From: Ulota crispa | Lineage: Eukaryota > Streptophyta > Bryopsida > Orthotrichales > Orthotrichaceae | NCBI GenBank assembly: GCA_963920765.1 | Contig: OY987242.1 | Coordinates: 37,906,002-37,970,001, forward strand | Direction of reading: 5' to 3' | DNA length: 64,000 nt | Position numbers and translations under genes: made by a program | Notes under the pieces: model-generated | Seen by the model: only the letters and a program-made list of their open reading frames with translations | What the model was told of the DNA's origin: nothing | Databases searched by the model: none | Part shown: positions 50,529-62,300 of the stretch, piece by piece | Numbering within the stretch: the stretch's first letter is position 1 | Layout of the letters: each line of letters begins with the position of its first letter

Positions 50529-50670
50529 TTGGGTTGTATACTTCAGTCCCTTGTGTGTGGAGAGAGCTAGGGTTTGCTTGGGAGGTGGTTGAGTTGCATA
50601 CTTCAGCCCCTTTGTGTGCATAGAAAGCTAGAGATTTGTTTGAGAGGTGGTTGAGTTGCATACTTTAGCC
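50529..50670 (+). repeat. Leader tandem repeats of element A, two units
   Basis: Two copies of the ~60-bp leader unit (ATACTTCAG, CCCTTGTGTG or CCCTTTGTGTG, AGCTAG, GAGGTGG) precede the truncated unit that carries the gag start ATGG at 50671. This is a shortened version of the five-unit array of element D. Confidence 0.8.
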
Positions 50671-53600
50671 ATGGCCACCTATGAGGGTGAGACACTCCGT
50701 GTTGTGGACAAGTTCAATGGACACAATTTCTCCTTGTTCAAGTTCAAAATGGAGATGGTCCTTGATGAGAAGGATCTTTGGGACATTGATGAGGGCACTG
50801 AGACGCCTCCTTCAAGTGAGAGTGACCCCAAGGTCATCTCGGCCTTCAAAAAGCGTGAGAAGACGCCGTTTCGCATCTTGTGTACTCACATGGTGGATGC
50901 ACAAATCCAACACGTCAAGTCTTGCAAGAGAGCTGCGGAAGCATGGAGGACCCTACGCAGCATCCACGAAACCAAGGGCTTGGCCAATGTGTTGTTCTTG
51001 AGGCGCAAGTTCTTCATTATGAAGATGCAAGAGACCGATGACCTCTTGCAACACATCAACAAGGTGAAGACTCTTGCGGACCAACTTGAAGCCCTTGATG
51101 TGCCCGTGACGCAAGGAGACATTGTCATGACCATTTTGGAGAGCTTGCCACCATCTTATGAGAACTTGATTGTGGCCATGGAGACCAAGGACATCAAGGA
51201 GCTCACCCTGATCTACGTGACGTCGCGGTTGATGCATGAAGTGATAAGGAAGAAGGAGCATCAGATGGTGGCCACGGAGAGTGCGGCATTGGTTGCTCGC
51301 CACAAGAGTGGTGGAGATTCAACCAAGGTTCAAGGTGAGCCCCTTCTATGTTTCCATTGTGGCAAACCGGGCCACTTTGCTCGTAATTGCTATAAACGCA
51401 AGAGTGGCAAGGGTGAGAAGGCCAATAAAGCCAAGGTAGAAGAGAGTGGTGAGGACTATGCGTTCATGGCCTCTCATGATGGTCCATTGCACTTCGGGGG
51501 TGATTGGATCATGGATTTTGGAGCTACCACCCACATGTCACCCCATAGAGCTCATTTTGACACCTTTGAGGCCATTGCGGAAAGGAAGGTGTTCATGGGT
51601 GACGAATCGGTGCTCCAAGCCCTTGCAAGGGGGTCCATTTTGGTGGACACCCTTGTTGAAAGATGCACCAAGCGCATTCGGTTCAAAAATGTGTTGTATG
51701 TGCCCAAGTTGCAAAGCAACCTCCTTTCGGTGAGCAAGATAGTGGAGGGAGGGTTGAATGTTCAATTTGGAGGTTTTGGGTGCATTGTGAGGTCTCCCAA
51801 TGGAGACACCCAAGCCATGGCAACACGAGAGGGCAACTTGTATCTTTTGCGGTGCAAGGTTGTGCATGGAGGAGAGAGTGCCCAAGTTGCCACTTCTACC
51901 AAGGATGGGCTGATTTTGTGGCATCGACGCATGGGGCACCTAAATGTACAAAGTTTGAGGGCTCTTCCAAGCTTGGTGAGTGGCCTTGACCTTCCCAAAT
52001 CTCATGGTGATGGCTTGCCCAATGCTTGTGAGGGTTGCATTGAGGGCAAGCAACAACGGCACTCCTTTCCAAAGGATGGTGCCACACGTGCCACCAAGGT
52101 GTTGGGCATTGTGCATTCAGATGTGTGTGGCCCCATGAAGACCACGTCATTGGGTGGGGCAAGGTATTTCTTGACCTTCATTGACGACCTTTCAAGAAAG
52201 GTGTGGGTGTACCTTCTCAAGGCCAAGAGCGAGTGCTTTGAGCAATTCAAGGAGTTCAAGGCCTTGGTGGAGAAGGAGGCGGAGTGCTCCATGAAGGTGT
52301 TGCGGTCCGACAACGGCGGGGAATACACTTCCAACCAATTCGAGGCCTATTTGAAGACCCAAGGTATTGTGCACCAAACCTCAACTCCACATACGCCGCA
52401 GCAAAATGGAGTGGCTGAGAGGGCCAATCGTACCATTGTGGAGATGGCTAGAAGCATGCTCTATGGCCAAAAGCTTGGGTTGGAGTATTGGGCCGAGGCG
52501 GTGAGCAACGCGGTGTACATTCGCAATTGATGCCCCACTAATGCGGTGGATGGCAAAACTCCACAAGAGGCGTGGAGTGGGAGGAGGCCTTCCGTGGCTC
52601 ACATAAGGGTGTTTGGGTGTGTTGCATATGCCAAGATCCCGGATGCATCAAGGACCAAACTTGATGCAAAGGCGATGAGGTGTTTGTTTTTGGGATATTG
52701 TGAGGGCTCCAAGGCATATAGGCTCATTTGTTTGGAGTCCAAGAAGATCATTCGATGTTGTGATGTGACTTTCTGTGAGCAAGGAGAGTTGCAGGGAGAC
52801 TTGGAGTTGGGTCCAAGTGGGAGTAGTGGTGACCTTGTTGTGGACTCACCTCCAACGCCTTTGCATGGTGGCGATGATGATGACAGAAACGATGAGGACC
52901 AGTCCCTTGAGGATGGAGATGGTGACCTTGTAGATGGAGATGGTGATCTTGTGGAGGATGCAAGTGCAAGCCAAGGTGATGAGGGCTCCAAGCCCAAGAA
53001 GATCACAAAGAAGAAGAAGGCACACGGCATTGCTCCAAGAGCTGAAGTGGGAGGAAGCCAACACGTGGGAGGTGTGCGGCGGTCCACAAGGGTAAGCAAG
53101 CCGTTGGGGGAGTGGTAGAAGAACCACATCTTCCCTCAACCATCTTTGAACTGGGATCATGCTAATGTGGCTGTTGTTCATGACCCCACCACACTTGGAG
53201 AGGCCTTGGAGTCTCGCGATGCAAGCAAGTGGGAGGCAGCCATGGAGGAGGAGTACCACTCCCTCCATGCCAACGGCACGTGGGAGTTGACCACCCTTCC
53301 TCCATCTCGCAAGGCCGTGGGATGCAAGTGGGTGTTCAAGACCAAGAGGGATGCCACAGGGGAGATTGTGCGCCACAAGGCAAGGTTGGTGGCAAAGGGG
53401 TTCTCTCAAGTCCAAGGAGTGGATTTCAACGAGACCTTTGCTCCCGTGGCCAAGTTTACCACCATACGGTGCGTTGTGGCCCTTGGAGCTTCATTGGACT
53501 TGGAAATGCACCAAATGGATGTAAAGACGGCCTTCCTCAACGGCGACTTGGAGGAGGACATCTACATGGAGCAACCCAAGGGGTTTGTGCAACGTGGTCA

Positions 53601-54758
53601 TGAGCACTTAGTTTGCAAACTTGCCAAGTCCTTGTACGGGCTGAAGCAAGCATCGAGAGCATGGTACCAAAAGATTGATGCAAGTCTTTTGGATTTTGGC
53701 TTTAAGAGGAGTGTGGCTGACCATAGCTTGTATTTTGCACAAGTGGGAGCCGATGTGATGCTTGTGCTTGTGTATGTTGATGACTTGATCATTCTTTCTA
53801 GCAACGTGGAGACCATGGGTGCATTGAAGGCCAAGTTGGAAGCGAAGTACGAGATGACGGACTTGGGGGAATTGCACTATTGCCTTGGAGTGGAGTTTGC
53901 CCGAGATCGAGGTGCGAGGACCATCACCATGAGCCAAACCAAGTATGTGGAGGAGGTGCTGAAGCGGTTTGGCATGAAGGATTGCAAACCCATTGGCACT
54001 CCATTGGACACCAAGGTGAAGTTGGTGAAGCTCAGCAACGAGGAGTATGATGCGGATGCTTCAAGGATGGTGAGTGTGCCTTACAAATCAGCGATTGGAT
54101 CCTTGATGTATGCCATGGTGGCCACAAGGGCTGATTTGGCCTTTGCCATTAGCACGGTGAGCCAACATATGGCGAGGCCGGGATGGAGTCATTGGATGGC
54201 GGTGAAGAGGATTATGAGATACCTCAAGGGCACTTCTCATGTGAAGTTGCAATTGGGAGGGAGGCACATACGCTTGATGGGGTATTGCGATGCAGATTGG
54301 GCTGGCGATGCCAACGACAGAAAGTCCACCACGGGGTATGCATTTAGCCTTGGAGAGGGCATGGTATCATGGAGTAGCAAGAAGCAACCCACGGTGGCTT
54401 TATCCACAACTGAGGCAGAGTACATGGCGGCGAGCCATTGCACGAGAGAGGCCATATGGTTGAGGCAGCTCTTGGAAGATGTGGGGTGTGAGGACGTGGA
54501 GGGCACGTTGATCTTGTGTGACAACCAAGGTGCCATAGCTCTTGCGAAGAACTCGGTGCACCATGCGAGGACAAAGCACATCGAGGTGCAACACCACTTT
54601 GTGAGGGAGAAGGTGGAGAAGGGAAGCATCACATTGGAGTATTGCCCAACTGAGGACATGTTGGCAGATGTGATGACAAAGGCGTTGATGCGGGATAGAC
54701 ATGAGCGTTTGACAAGAGCCATGGGCCTTGGGGACTTTGACCATTCGCAAAGTGAGAG

Positions 54759-55041
54759 TGTTGAAAGGTTGGAATAGAGCATTAGGAGTTTGCTCTAGGC
54801 CAAAGGAGATATGCTAGGTGGGGTACTTAGCATTGGAGAGAGAGCATGTGGTAGGAGGCACCTCATAGAGAGGATCAGCCCATGAGTGTGGTTATCCCAT
54901 ATGGTTAGGTGAAGGGAGAGTGATTGGGAGAGTACATAGATGAGAGGGTTGGGTGACCCTCTCATCTCTTCCATTTGTATCTTATGCATTTGAGTATACC
55001 ATGTGTGCCTTTGCTCTTCTATCTTCCCTATGTTTTCAATA
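54759..55041 (+). repeat. 3' LTR of element A (283 bp)
   Basis: Preceded by a purine-rich tract (AAAGTGAGAG) and followed by the CTTTT target duplication. The pol reading frame ends about 18 bases inside this LTR. It has a one-base shorter hairpin loop than the 5' LTR, a difference also present in the 3' LTR of copy B. Confidence 0.94.
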
Positions 55042-57612
55042 CTTTTTGACCTTCATTGACGGCTTTTCAAGAAAGTTGTGGGTGTACCTTCCCAAGGCCA
55101 AAAGCGATTGTTTTGAGCGATTCAAGGAGTTCAAAGCCTTAGTGGAGAAGGAGACGGAGTGCTTCACCAAAGTGTTGCAGTCCGACAACGACGGGGAGTA
55201 CACATCTAATCAATTCAACGCCTATTTCAATGCCTAAGGTATTGTGCACCAAACCTCACCTCCACATACACCGCAATATCATGGAGTGGTCGAGAGATCC
55301 AATTGCACCGTTGTGGAGATGGCTAGGAGCATGATCTATGGCCAACAGCTTGGATTGGAGTATTGGGCTGAGGCAATGAGGAACGCGATGTACATTTGCA
55401 ACCGATGCCCGATTAGTGCGGTGCATGGCAAGATTCCACAAGAGGCGTGGAGTGGCAGGAGGCCTTCGGTGGCACACATCAAGGTGTTTGGGTGTGTTGC
55501 ATATGCCAAGATCCCCGATGCATCAAGAACCAAACTTGACGCAAAGGCCGTGAGGTGTTTGTTTTTGGGATATTGTGAGGGCTCCAAGGCATATAGGCTG
55601 ATTTGCTTGGAGTCCAAGAAGATCATTTGATGTTGCGATGTGACCTTCTATGAGCATGGAGAGTTGCAAAGAGAGTTGGAGTTGCGTCCAAGTGGGAGTA
55701 GTGGCGACCTTGTTGTGGATACACCTCCAACGCCCTCGAATGATGATGATGATGATAACAAAGACGATGAGCACCACCCTCTTGAGAATGCAGATGGTGA
55801 GCTTGTGGAGGATGCAAATGCAAGCCAAGGTGATGAGGGCTCCAAGCCTAAGAAGGTCACAAAGAAGAAGTACGCACAAAGCATTGCTCCAAGAGCTAAA
55901 GTGGGAGGTACTTGACATGTGGGAGGCGTGCGGCGGTCCATAAGGATAAGCAAGCCTTTGGGGGAGTGGTGGAAGAACCACATTTTTCCCCAATCATCTT
56001 GCAACTCGGATCATGCAAATGTAGCCCTTGTTTATGACCCGACCACACTTGAAGAGGCCTTGGAGTCTCGGGATGCAAGCAAATGGGAGGCAGCCATGGA
56101 GGAGGAGTACCACTCTCTTCATGCCAACGGCACGTGGCAGTTGACCACCCTTCCTCCATCTCGCAAGGCCGTGGGATGCAAGTGGGTGTTCAAAACCAAG
56201 AGAGATGCCACGGAAGAGATTGTGCGTCACAAGGCAAGGTTGGTGACAAGGGGATTCTCTCAAGTGCAAGGAGTGAGCTTCAACGAGACTTTTGCTCCCG
56301 TGGCCAAGTTCACCACCATACGGTGCATTGTGGCCCTTGGAGCTTCGTTGGATTTGGACATGCACCAAATGGATGTGAAGACGACCTTCCTCAACGGCGA
56401 CTTGGAGGAGGACATCTATATGGAGCAATCCAAGGGGTTTGTGCAACGTGGTCATGAGCATCTTGTTTGCAAGCTCACAAAGTCTTTGTATGGACTAAAG
56501 CAAGCATCAAGAGCTTGGTACCAAAAGATTGATGCAAGTCTTTTGGATTTTGGCTTTGAGAGGAGTGTGGCTGACCATAGCTTGTATTTTGCACAAGTGA
56601 GAGCCCATGTGATGCTTGTGCTTGTGTATGTTGATGACTTGATCATTCTCTCTAGCAACATGGAGACCATGGATGCATTGAAGGCCAAGTTGGAGTCAGA
56701 GTACAAGATGACGGACTTGAGGGAGTTGCACTATTGCCTTGGAGTGGAGTTTGCAAGAGATTGAGGTGCAAGGACCATCACCATGAGCCAAGCCAAGTAT
56801 GTGGAGGAGGTGTTGAAGCAATTTGGCATGGAGGATTGCAAACCCATTGGCACTCCATTAGACACCAAGGTGAAGTTGGTGAAGCTCAGCATGGAGGAGT
56901 ATGATGCAGACGCTTCAAGGATGGTGAGTGTGCCATACAAATCAGCGGTTGGATCATTGATGTATGCCATGGTAGCTACAAGGGCTGATTTGGCCTTTGC
57001 CATTAGCACAATGAGTCAACACATGGCAAGGCCGGGATGGAGTCATTGGATGGCAGTGAAGAGGATCATGAGGTACCTCAAGGGCACCTCTCATGTAAAG
57101 TTGAAATTGGGAGGAGGGCACATACGCTTGATGGGGTATTGTAATGCAGATTGGGTTGGCGATGCCTACGATAGGAAGTCCATCACAAGATATGCATTTA
57201 GCCTTGGAGAGGGCATGGTGTCATGGAGTAGCAAGAAGCAATCCATAGTGGCTTTATCCAAAACGGAGGCAGAGTACATGGCGGCGAATCATCGCACAAA
57301 AGAGGCCATGTGGCTAAGGCAGCTCTGGAAAGATGTGTGATGTAGAGTCGTGGAGGGCACGTTGATCATGTGTGACAATCAAGGTGCCATAGCTCTGGCC
57401 AAGAATCCGCTACACCATTCGAGGACGAAGCACATTGAGGTGCAACACCATTTCGTGGGGGAGAAAGTTGAGAAGGGAAGTATCACATTAGAGTATTGCC
57501 CAGCTGAGGACATGTTGGCAGATGTGATGACAAAGGCATTGGCAAGGAAAAGACATGAGTGTTTATCGCGAGCCATGGGCATTGGAGACTTTGGCCATTT
57601 GCAAAGTGGGAG

Positions 57613-57895
57613 TGTTGAAAGGTTGGAATAGAACATTACGAGTTTGCTCTAGGCCAAAGGAGATATGCTAGATGGTATACTTAGCATTGGAGAGAGAGCA
57701 TGTGGTAGGAGGCACCTCATGAAGAGAATCAGCCCATGAAAGTGGTTATCCTATATGGTTAGGTGAAGAGAGAGTGGTTGGGAGAGTATATAGATGAGAG
57801 GGTTTGAGAACCCTCTCATCTTTTCTATTTGTATCTTTTACATTTGAGTATGCCATGTGCTCCTTTGCTCTTCTATCTTCCATCTGTTTTCAATA
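57613..57895 (+). repeat. 3' LTR of element D
   Basis: TGTTGAAAGG to TTTTCAATA, then CCGCAACGTC, which is reverse-strand gag sequence of fragment H. This LTR is clearly more diverged from the 5' LTR at 46719 than expected for an undisturbed pair. Confidence 0.9.
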
Positions 57896-59106
57896 CCGCA
57901 ACGTCTTATAGGTGAAGGTGAGCTCCTTGATATCCTTGGTCTCCATGGCCATAATCAAGTTCTCATAAGATGGTGGCAAGCTCTCCAAAATGGTCATGAC
58001 AATGTCTCCTTCCGTCACGGGCACATCAAGGGCTTCGAGTTGGTCCGCAAGAGTCTTTACTTTGTTGATGTGTTGCAAGAGGTCATCTGTCTCTTGCATC
58101 TTGATGGTGAAAAACTTGCGCCTCAAAAACAACACCTTGGCCAAGCCTTTGGTCTTGTGGATGACGCATAGAGTCCTCCATGCTTCCGCAGCGCCCTTGC
58201 AAGACTTAACGTTTTGAATTTGTGGATTTACCAAGTGAGTGCACAAGATGCAAAACGCCGTCCTCTCACGCTTCTTGAAGACCAAAATGACCTTGAGGTC
58301 ACTCTCACTTGAAGGGGCCGTCTCATTGCCCTCAACAATGTCTTGAAGATCCTTCTCATCAATGATCATCTCCATCTTGAACTTGAATAAGAAGAGGTTG
58401 TCTCCATTGAACTTGTCCACAACACGGAGTGTGTCACCCTCATAGGTGGCCACGGCTAGAGTATGCAACTCAAGACGCTCTCAATGTCACAAGAAGATAG
58501 CAAGCGACTGAAGTATGCAACTCAATCACTTTCAATGCTAGCTAGCTACAAGACAAGGGGCTGAAGTATGCAACCCAACCACCACTCAAGCAACTCTCTA
58601 GCTTTCTATGCATTCAAAGAGGCTGAAGTATTCAACTCAACCACCTCCCAAGCAGACCCTAGCTCTCTCCACACACAAGGGGCTGAAGTATACAACCCAA
58701 TCCTCAAAGGAGCACAAGATCTACCAAAAATGTGAGATTATCACTGAAACCTCACCCTCATACTCACTTCTTGCAATTTCAGCCCCCTTTGAGCAAATAC
58801 TATGCATCCACTTGAGCAAACAACCTGAAGCAAGGGTAGAAACCAACTAAAGCAAGTACAAACTCACAAATCACCTCCTTGTGATTCAAACAAGCATTTT
58901 GGTGGTGCAAGTCCACCCTTAGCAACTCCAAACCTCCAAAAGCTTGTATTACACCAAATGGATCTCCAAATGAGCTCCAAAGTGGATCAACTCCTGTAGT
59001 TTGACAGATGAGATCCTCCAACAAGCTCCAACAAGGTCCACACCTCCACAAACTTGAATTTGGTGTTCCACCAACATAAATGAGGATTAGCCACTCTCTA
59101 AGAGGC
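57896..59106 (-). mobile_element. Copia fragment H: gag start and leader
   Basis: Minus-strand remnant holding the first part of gag (start context near 58.47 kb; KFNGDN and KMQETDDLLQHINKVKTLAD recognisable) and its leader up to 59106. On the left it is cut by the 3' LTR of D inside gag. On the right it is cut by the LTR of B after ...CTAAGAGGC, a leader position that continues AAAACAAGAT in the other copies. The remainder should lie right of B, beyond the window. It is broken. Confidence 0.85.
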
Positions 59107-59389
59107 TATTGAAAACATAGAGAACATAGAAGAGCAAAGGCACACATGATATACTCAAATGCATAAGATACAAATGGAAGAGATGAGAGGGTCACCCAAC
59201 CCTCTCATCTATGTACTCTCCCAATCACTCTCCCTTCACCTAACCATATGGGATAACCACACTCATGGGCTGATCCTCTCTATGAGGTGCCTCCTACCAC
59301 ATGCTCTCTCTCCAATGCTAAGTACCCCACCTAGCATATCTCCTTTGGCCTAGAGCAAACTCCTAATGCTCTATTCCAACCTTTCAACA
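59107..59389 (-). repeat. 3' LTR of element B
   Basis: TATTGAAAAC to TTTCAACA in plus-strand reading. It shares with the 3' LTR of A the one-base shorter hairpin loop, and differs from it at about three other positions near the outer end. Confidence 0.93.
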
Positions 59390-62300
59390 CTCTCACTTTG
59401 CGAATGGTCAAAGTCCCCAAGGCCCATGGCTCTTGTCAAACGCTCATGTCTATCCCGCATCAACGCCTTTGTCATCACATCTGCCAACATGTCCTCAGTT
59501 GGGCAATACTCCAATGTGATGCTTCCCTTCTCCACCTTCTCCCTCACAAAGTGGTGTTGCACCTCGATGTGCTTTGTCCTCGCATGGTGCACCGAGTTCT
59601 TCGCAAGAGCTATGGCACCTTGGTTGTCACACAAGATCAACGTGCCCTCCACGTCCTCACACCCCACATCTTCCAAGAGCTGCCTCAACCATATGGCCTC
59701 TCTCGTGCAATGGCTCGCCGCCATGTACTCTGCCTCAGTTGTGGATAAAGCCACCGTGGGTTGCTTCTTGCTACTCCATGATACCATGCCCTCTCCAAGG
59801 CTAAATGCATACCCCGTGGTGGACTTTCTGTCGTTGGCATCGCCAGCCCAATCTGCATCGCAATACCCCATCAAGCGTATGTGCCTCCCTCCCAATTGCA
59901 ACTTCACATGAGAAGTGCCCTTGAGGTATCTCATAATCCTCTTCACCGCCATCCAATGACTCCATCCCGGCCTCGCCATATGTTGGCTCACCGTGCTAAT
60001 GGCAAAGGCCAAATCAGCCCTTGTGGCCACCATGGCATACATCAAGGATCCAATCGCTGATTTGTAAGGCACACTCACCATCCTTGAAGCATCCGCATCA
60101 TACTCCTCGTTGCTGAGCTTCACCAACTTCACCTTGGTGTCCAATGGAGTGCCAATGGGTTTGCAATCCTTCATGCCAAACCGCTTCAGCACCTCCTCCA
60201 CATACTTGGTTTGGCTCATGGTGATGGTCCTCGCACCTCGATCTCGGGCAAACTCCACTCCAAGGCAATAGTGCAATTCCCCCAAGTCCGTCATCTCGTA
60301 CTTCGCTTCCAACTTGGCCTTCAATGCACCCATGGTCTCCACGTTGCTAGAAAGAATGATCAAGTCATCAACATACACAAGCACAAGCATCACATCGGCT
60401 CCCACTTGTGCAAAATACAAGCTATGGTCAGCCACACTCCTCTCAAAGCCAAAATCCAAAAGACTTGCATCAATCTTTTGGTACCATGCTCTCGATGCTT
60501 GCTTCAGCCCGTACAAGGACTTGGCAAGTTTGCAAACTAAGTGCTCATGACCACGTTGCACAAACCCCTTGGGTTGCTCCATGTAGATGTCCTCCTCCAA
60601 GTCGCCGTTGAGGAAGGCCGTCTTTACATCCATTTGGTGCATTTCCAAGTCCAATGAAGCTCCAAGGGCCACAACGCACCGTATGGTGGTAAACTTGGCC
60701 ACGGGAGCAAAGGTCTCGTTGAAATCCACTCCTTGGACTTGAGAGAACCCCTTTGCCACCAACCTTGCCTTGTGGCGCACAATCTCCCCTGTGGCATCCC
60801 TCTTGGTCTTGAACACCCACTTGCATCCCACGGCCTTGCGAGATGGAGGAAGGGTGGTCAACTCCCACGTGCCGTTGGCATGGAGGGAGTGGTACTCCTC
60901 CTCCATGGCTGCCTCCCACTTGCTTGCATCGCGAGACTCCAAGGCCTCTCCAAGTGTGGTGGGGTCATGAACAACAGCCACATTAGCATGATCCCAGTTC
61001 AAAGATGGTTGAGGGAAGATGTGGTTCTTCTACCACTCCCCCAACGGCTTGCTTACCCTTGTGGACCGCCGCACACCTCCCACGTGTTGGCTTCCTCCCA
61101 CTTCAGCTCTTGGAGCAATGCCGTGTGCCTTCTTCTTCTTTGTGATCTTCTTGGGCTTGGAGCCCTCATCACCTTGGCTTGCACTTGCATCCTCCACAAG
61201 ATCACCATCTCCATCTACAAGGTCACCATCTCCATCCTCAAGGGACTGGTCCTCATCGTTTCTGTCATCATCATCGCCACCATGCAAAGGCGTTGGAGGT
61301 GAGTCCACAACAAGGTCACCACTACTCCCACTTGGACCCAACTCCAAGTCTCCCTGCAACTCTCCTTGCTCACAGAAAGTCACATCACAACATCGAATGA
61401 TCTTCTTGGACTCCAAACAAATGAGCCTATATGCCTTGGAGCCCTCACAATATCCCAAAAACAAACACCTCATCGCCTTTGCATCAAGTTTGGTCCTTGA
61501 TGCATCCGGGATCTTGGCATATGCAACACACCCAAACACCCTTATGTGAGCCACGGAAGGCCTCCTCCCACTCCACGCCTCTTGTGGAGTTTTGCCATCC
61601 ACCGCATTAGTGGGGCATCGATTGCGAATGTACACCGCGTTGCTCACCGCCTCGGCCCAATACTCCAACCCAAGCTTTTGGCCATAGAGCATGCTTCTAG
61701 CCATCTCCACAATGGTACGATTGGCCCTCTCAGCCACTCCATTTTGCTGCGGCGTATGTGGAGTTGAGGTTTGGTGCACAATACCTTGGGTCTTCAAATA
61801 GGCCTCGAATTGGTTGGAAGTGTATTCCCCGCCGTTGTCGGACCGCAACACCTTCATGGAGCACTCCGCCTCCTTCTCCACCAAGGCCTTGAACTCCTTG
61901 AATTGCTCAAAGCACTCGCTCTTGGCCTTGAGAAGGTACACCCACACCTTTCTTGAAAGGTCGTCAATGAAGGTCAAGAAATACCTTGCCCCACCCAATG
62001 ACGTGGTCTTCATGGGGCCACACACATCTGAATGCACAATGCCCAACACCTTGGTGGCACGTGTGGCACCATCCTTTGGAAAGGAGTGCCGTTGTTGCTT
62101 GCCCTCAATGCAACCCTCACAAGCATTGGGCAAGCCATCACCATGAGATTTGGGAAGGTCAAGGCCACTCACCAAGCTTGGAAGAGCCCTCAAACTTTGT
62201 ACATTTAGGTGCCCCATGCGTCGATGCCACAAAATCAGCCCATCCTTGGTAGAAGTGGCAACTTGGGCACTCTCTCCTCCATGCACAACCTTGCACCGCA

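Larger units (their letters stand above)
49527..55041 (+). mobile_element. Copia LTR retrotransposon A, young and nearly whole
   Basis: 5515-bp plus-strand copy inserted in the integrase region of D, with target duplication CTTTT at 49522-49526 and 55042-55046. LTRs: 49527-49810 and 54759-55041; by eye they differ by one substitution and one single-base length change, so insertion was recent. Parts are leader, gag (start context at 50671), CCHC knuckle CFHCGKPGHFARNC (near 51.36 kb), protease (near 51.5 kb), integrase with HRRMGHLN and HSDVCGP (near 51.9-52.1 kb) and RSDNGGEY (near 52.3 kb), chromodomain-free acidic linker (near 52.9 kb), RT (FKTKRDATGEIVRHKARLV near 53.3 kb, YVDD near 53.77 kb), and RNase H (YCDADWAGD near 54.3 kb). 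It looks nearly whole, with about two breaks. It is almost identical to inverted copy B. Confidence 0.95.
46719..57895 (+). mobile_element. Copia LTR retrotransposon D, split by element A, probably chimeric
   Basis: Plus-strand copy made of 46719-49526 and 55042-57895; element A lies between. The left part has 5' LTR, leader repeats, gag (start context near 48027), zinc knuckle (near 48.7 kb), protease DSGATTHTS (near 48.87 kb) and early integrase. The right part has the rest of integrase, acidic linker (near 55.75 kb), RT with YVDD (near 56.63 kb), RNase H (near 57.14 kb) and 3' LTR. Its outer flanks do not match: TATAT on the left, CCGCA on the right. Its two LTRs are clearly diverged from each other. 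The right LTR abuts minus-strand gag sequence (H) that has no continuation on the left. It is broken, with several breaks. Confidence 0.88.

Noticed and set aside
55735-55800. GAT trinucleotide run, considered as a microsatellite
   Set aside because: It is the coding sequence of the acidic Asp-rich linker between integrase and reverse transcriptase, and is present at the same place in the Copia copies that retain this region.
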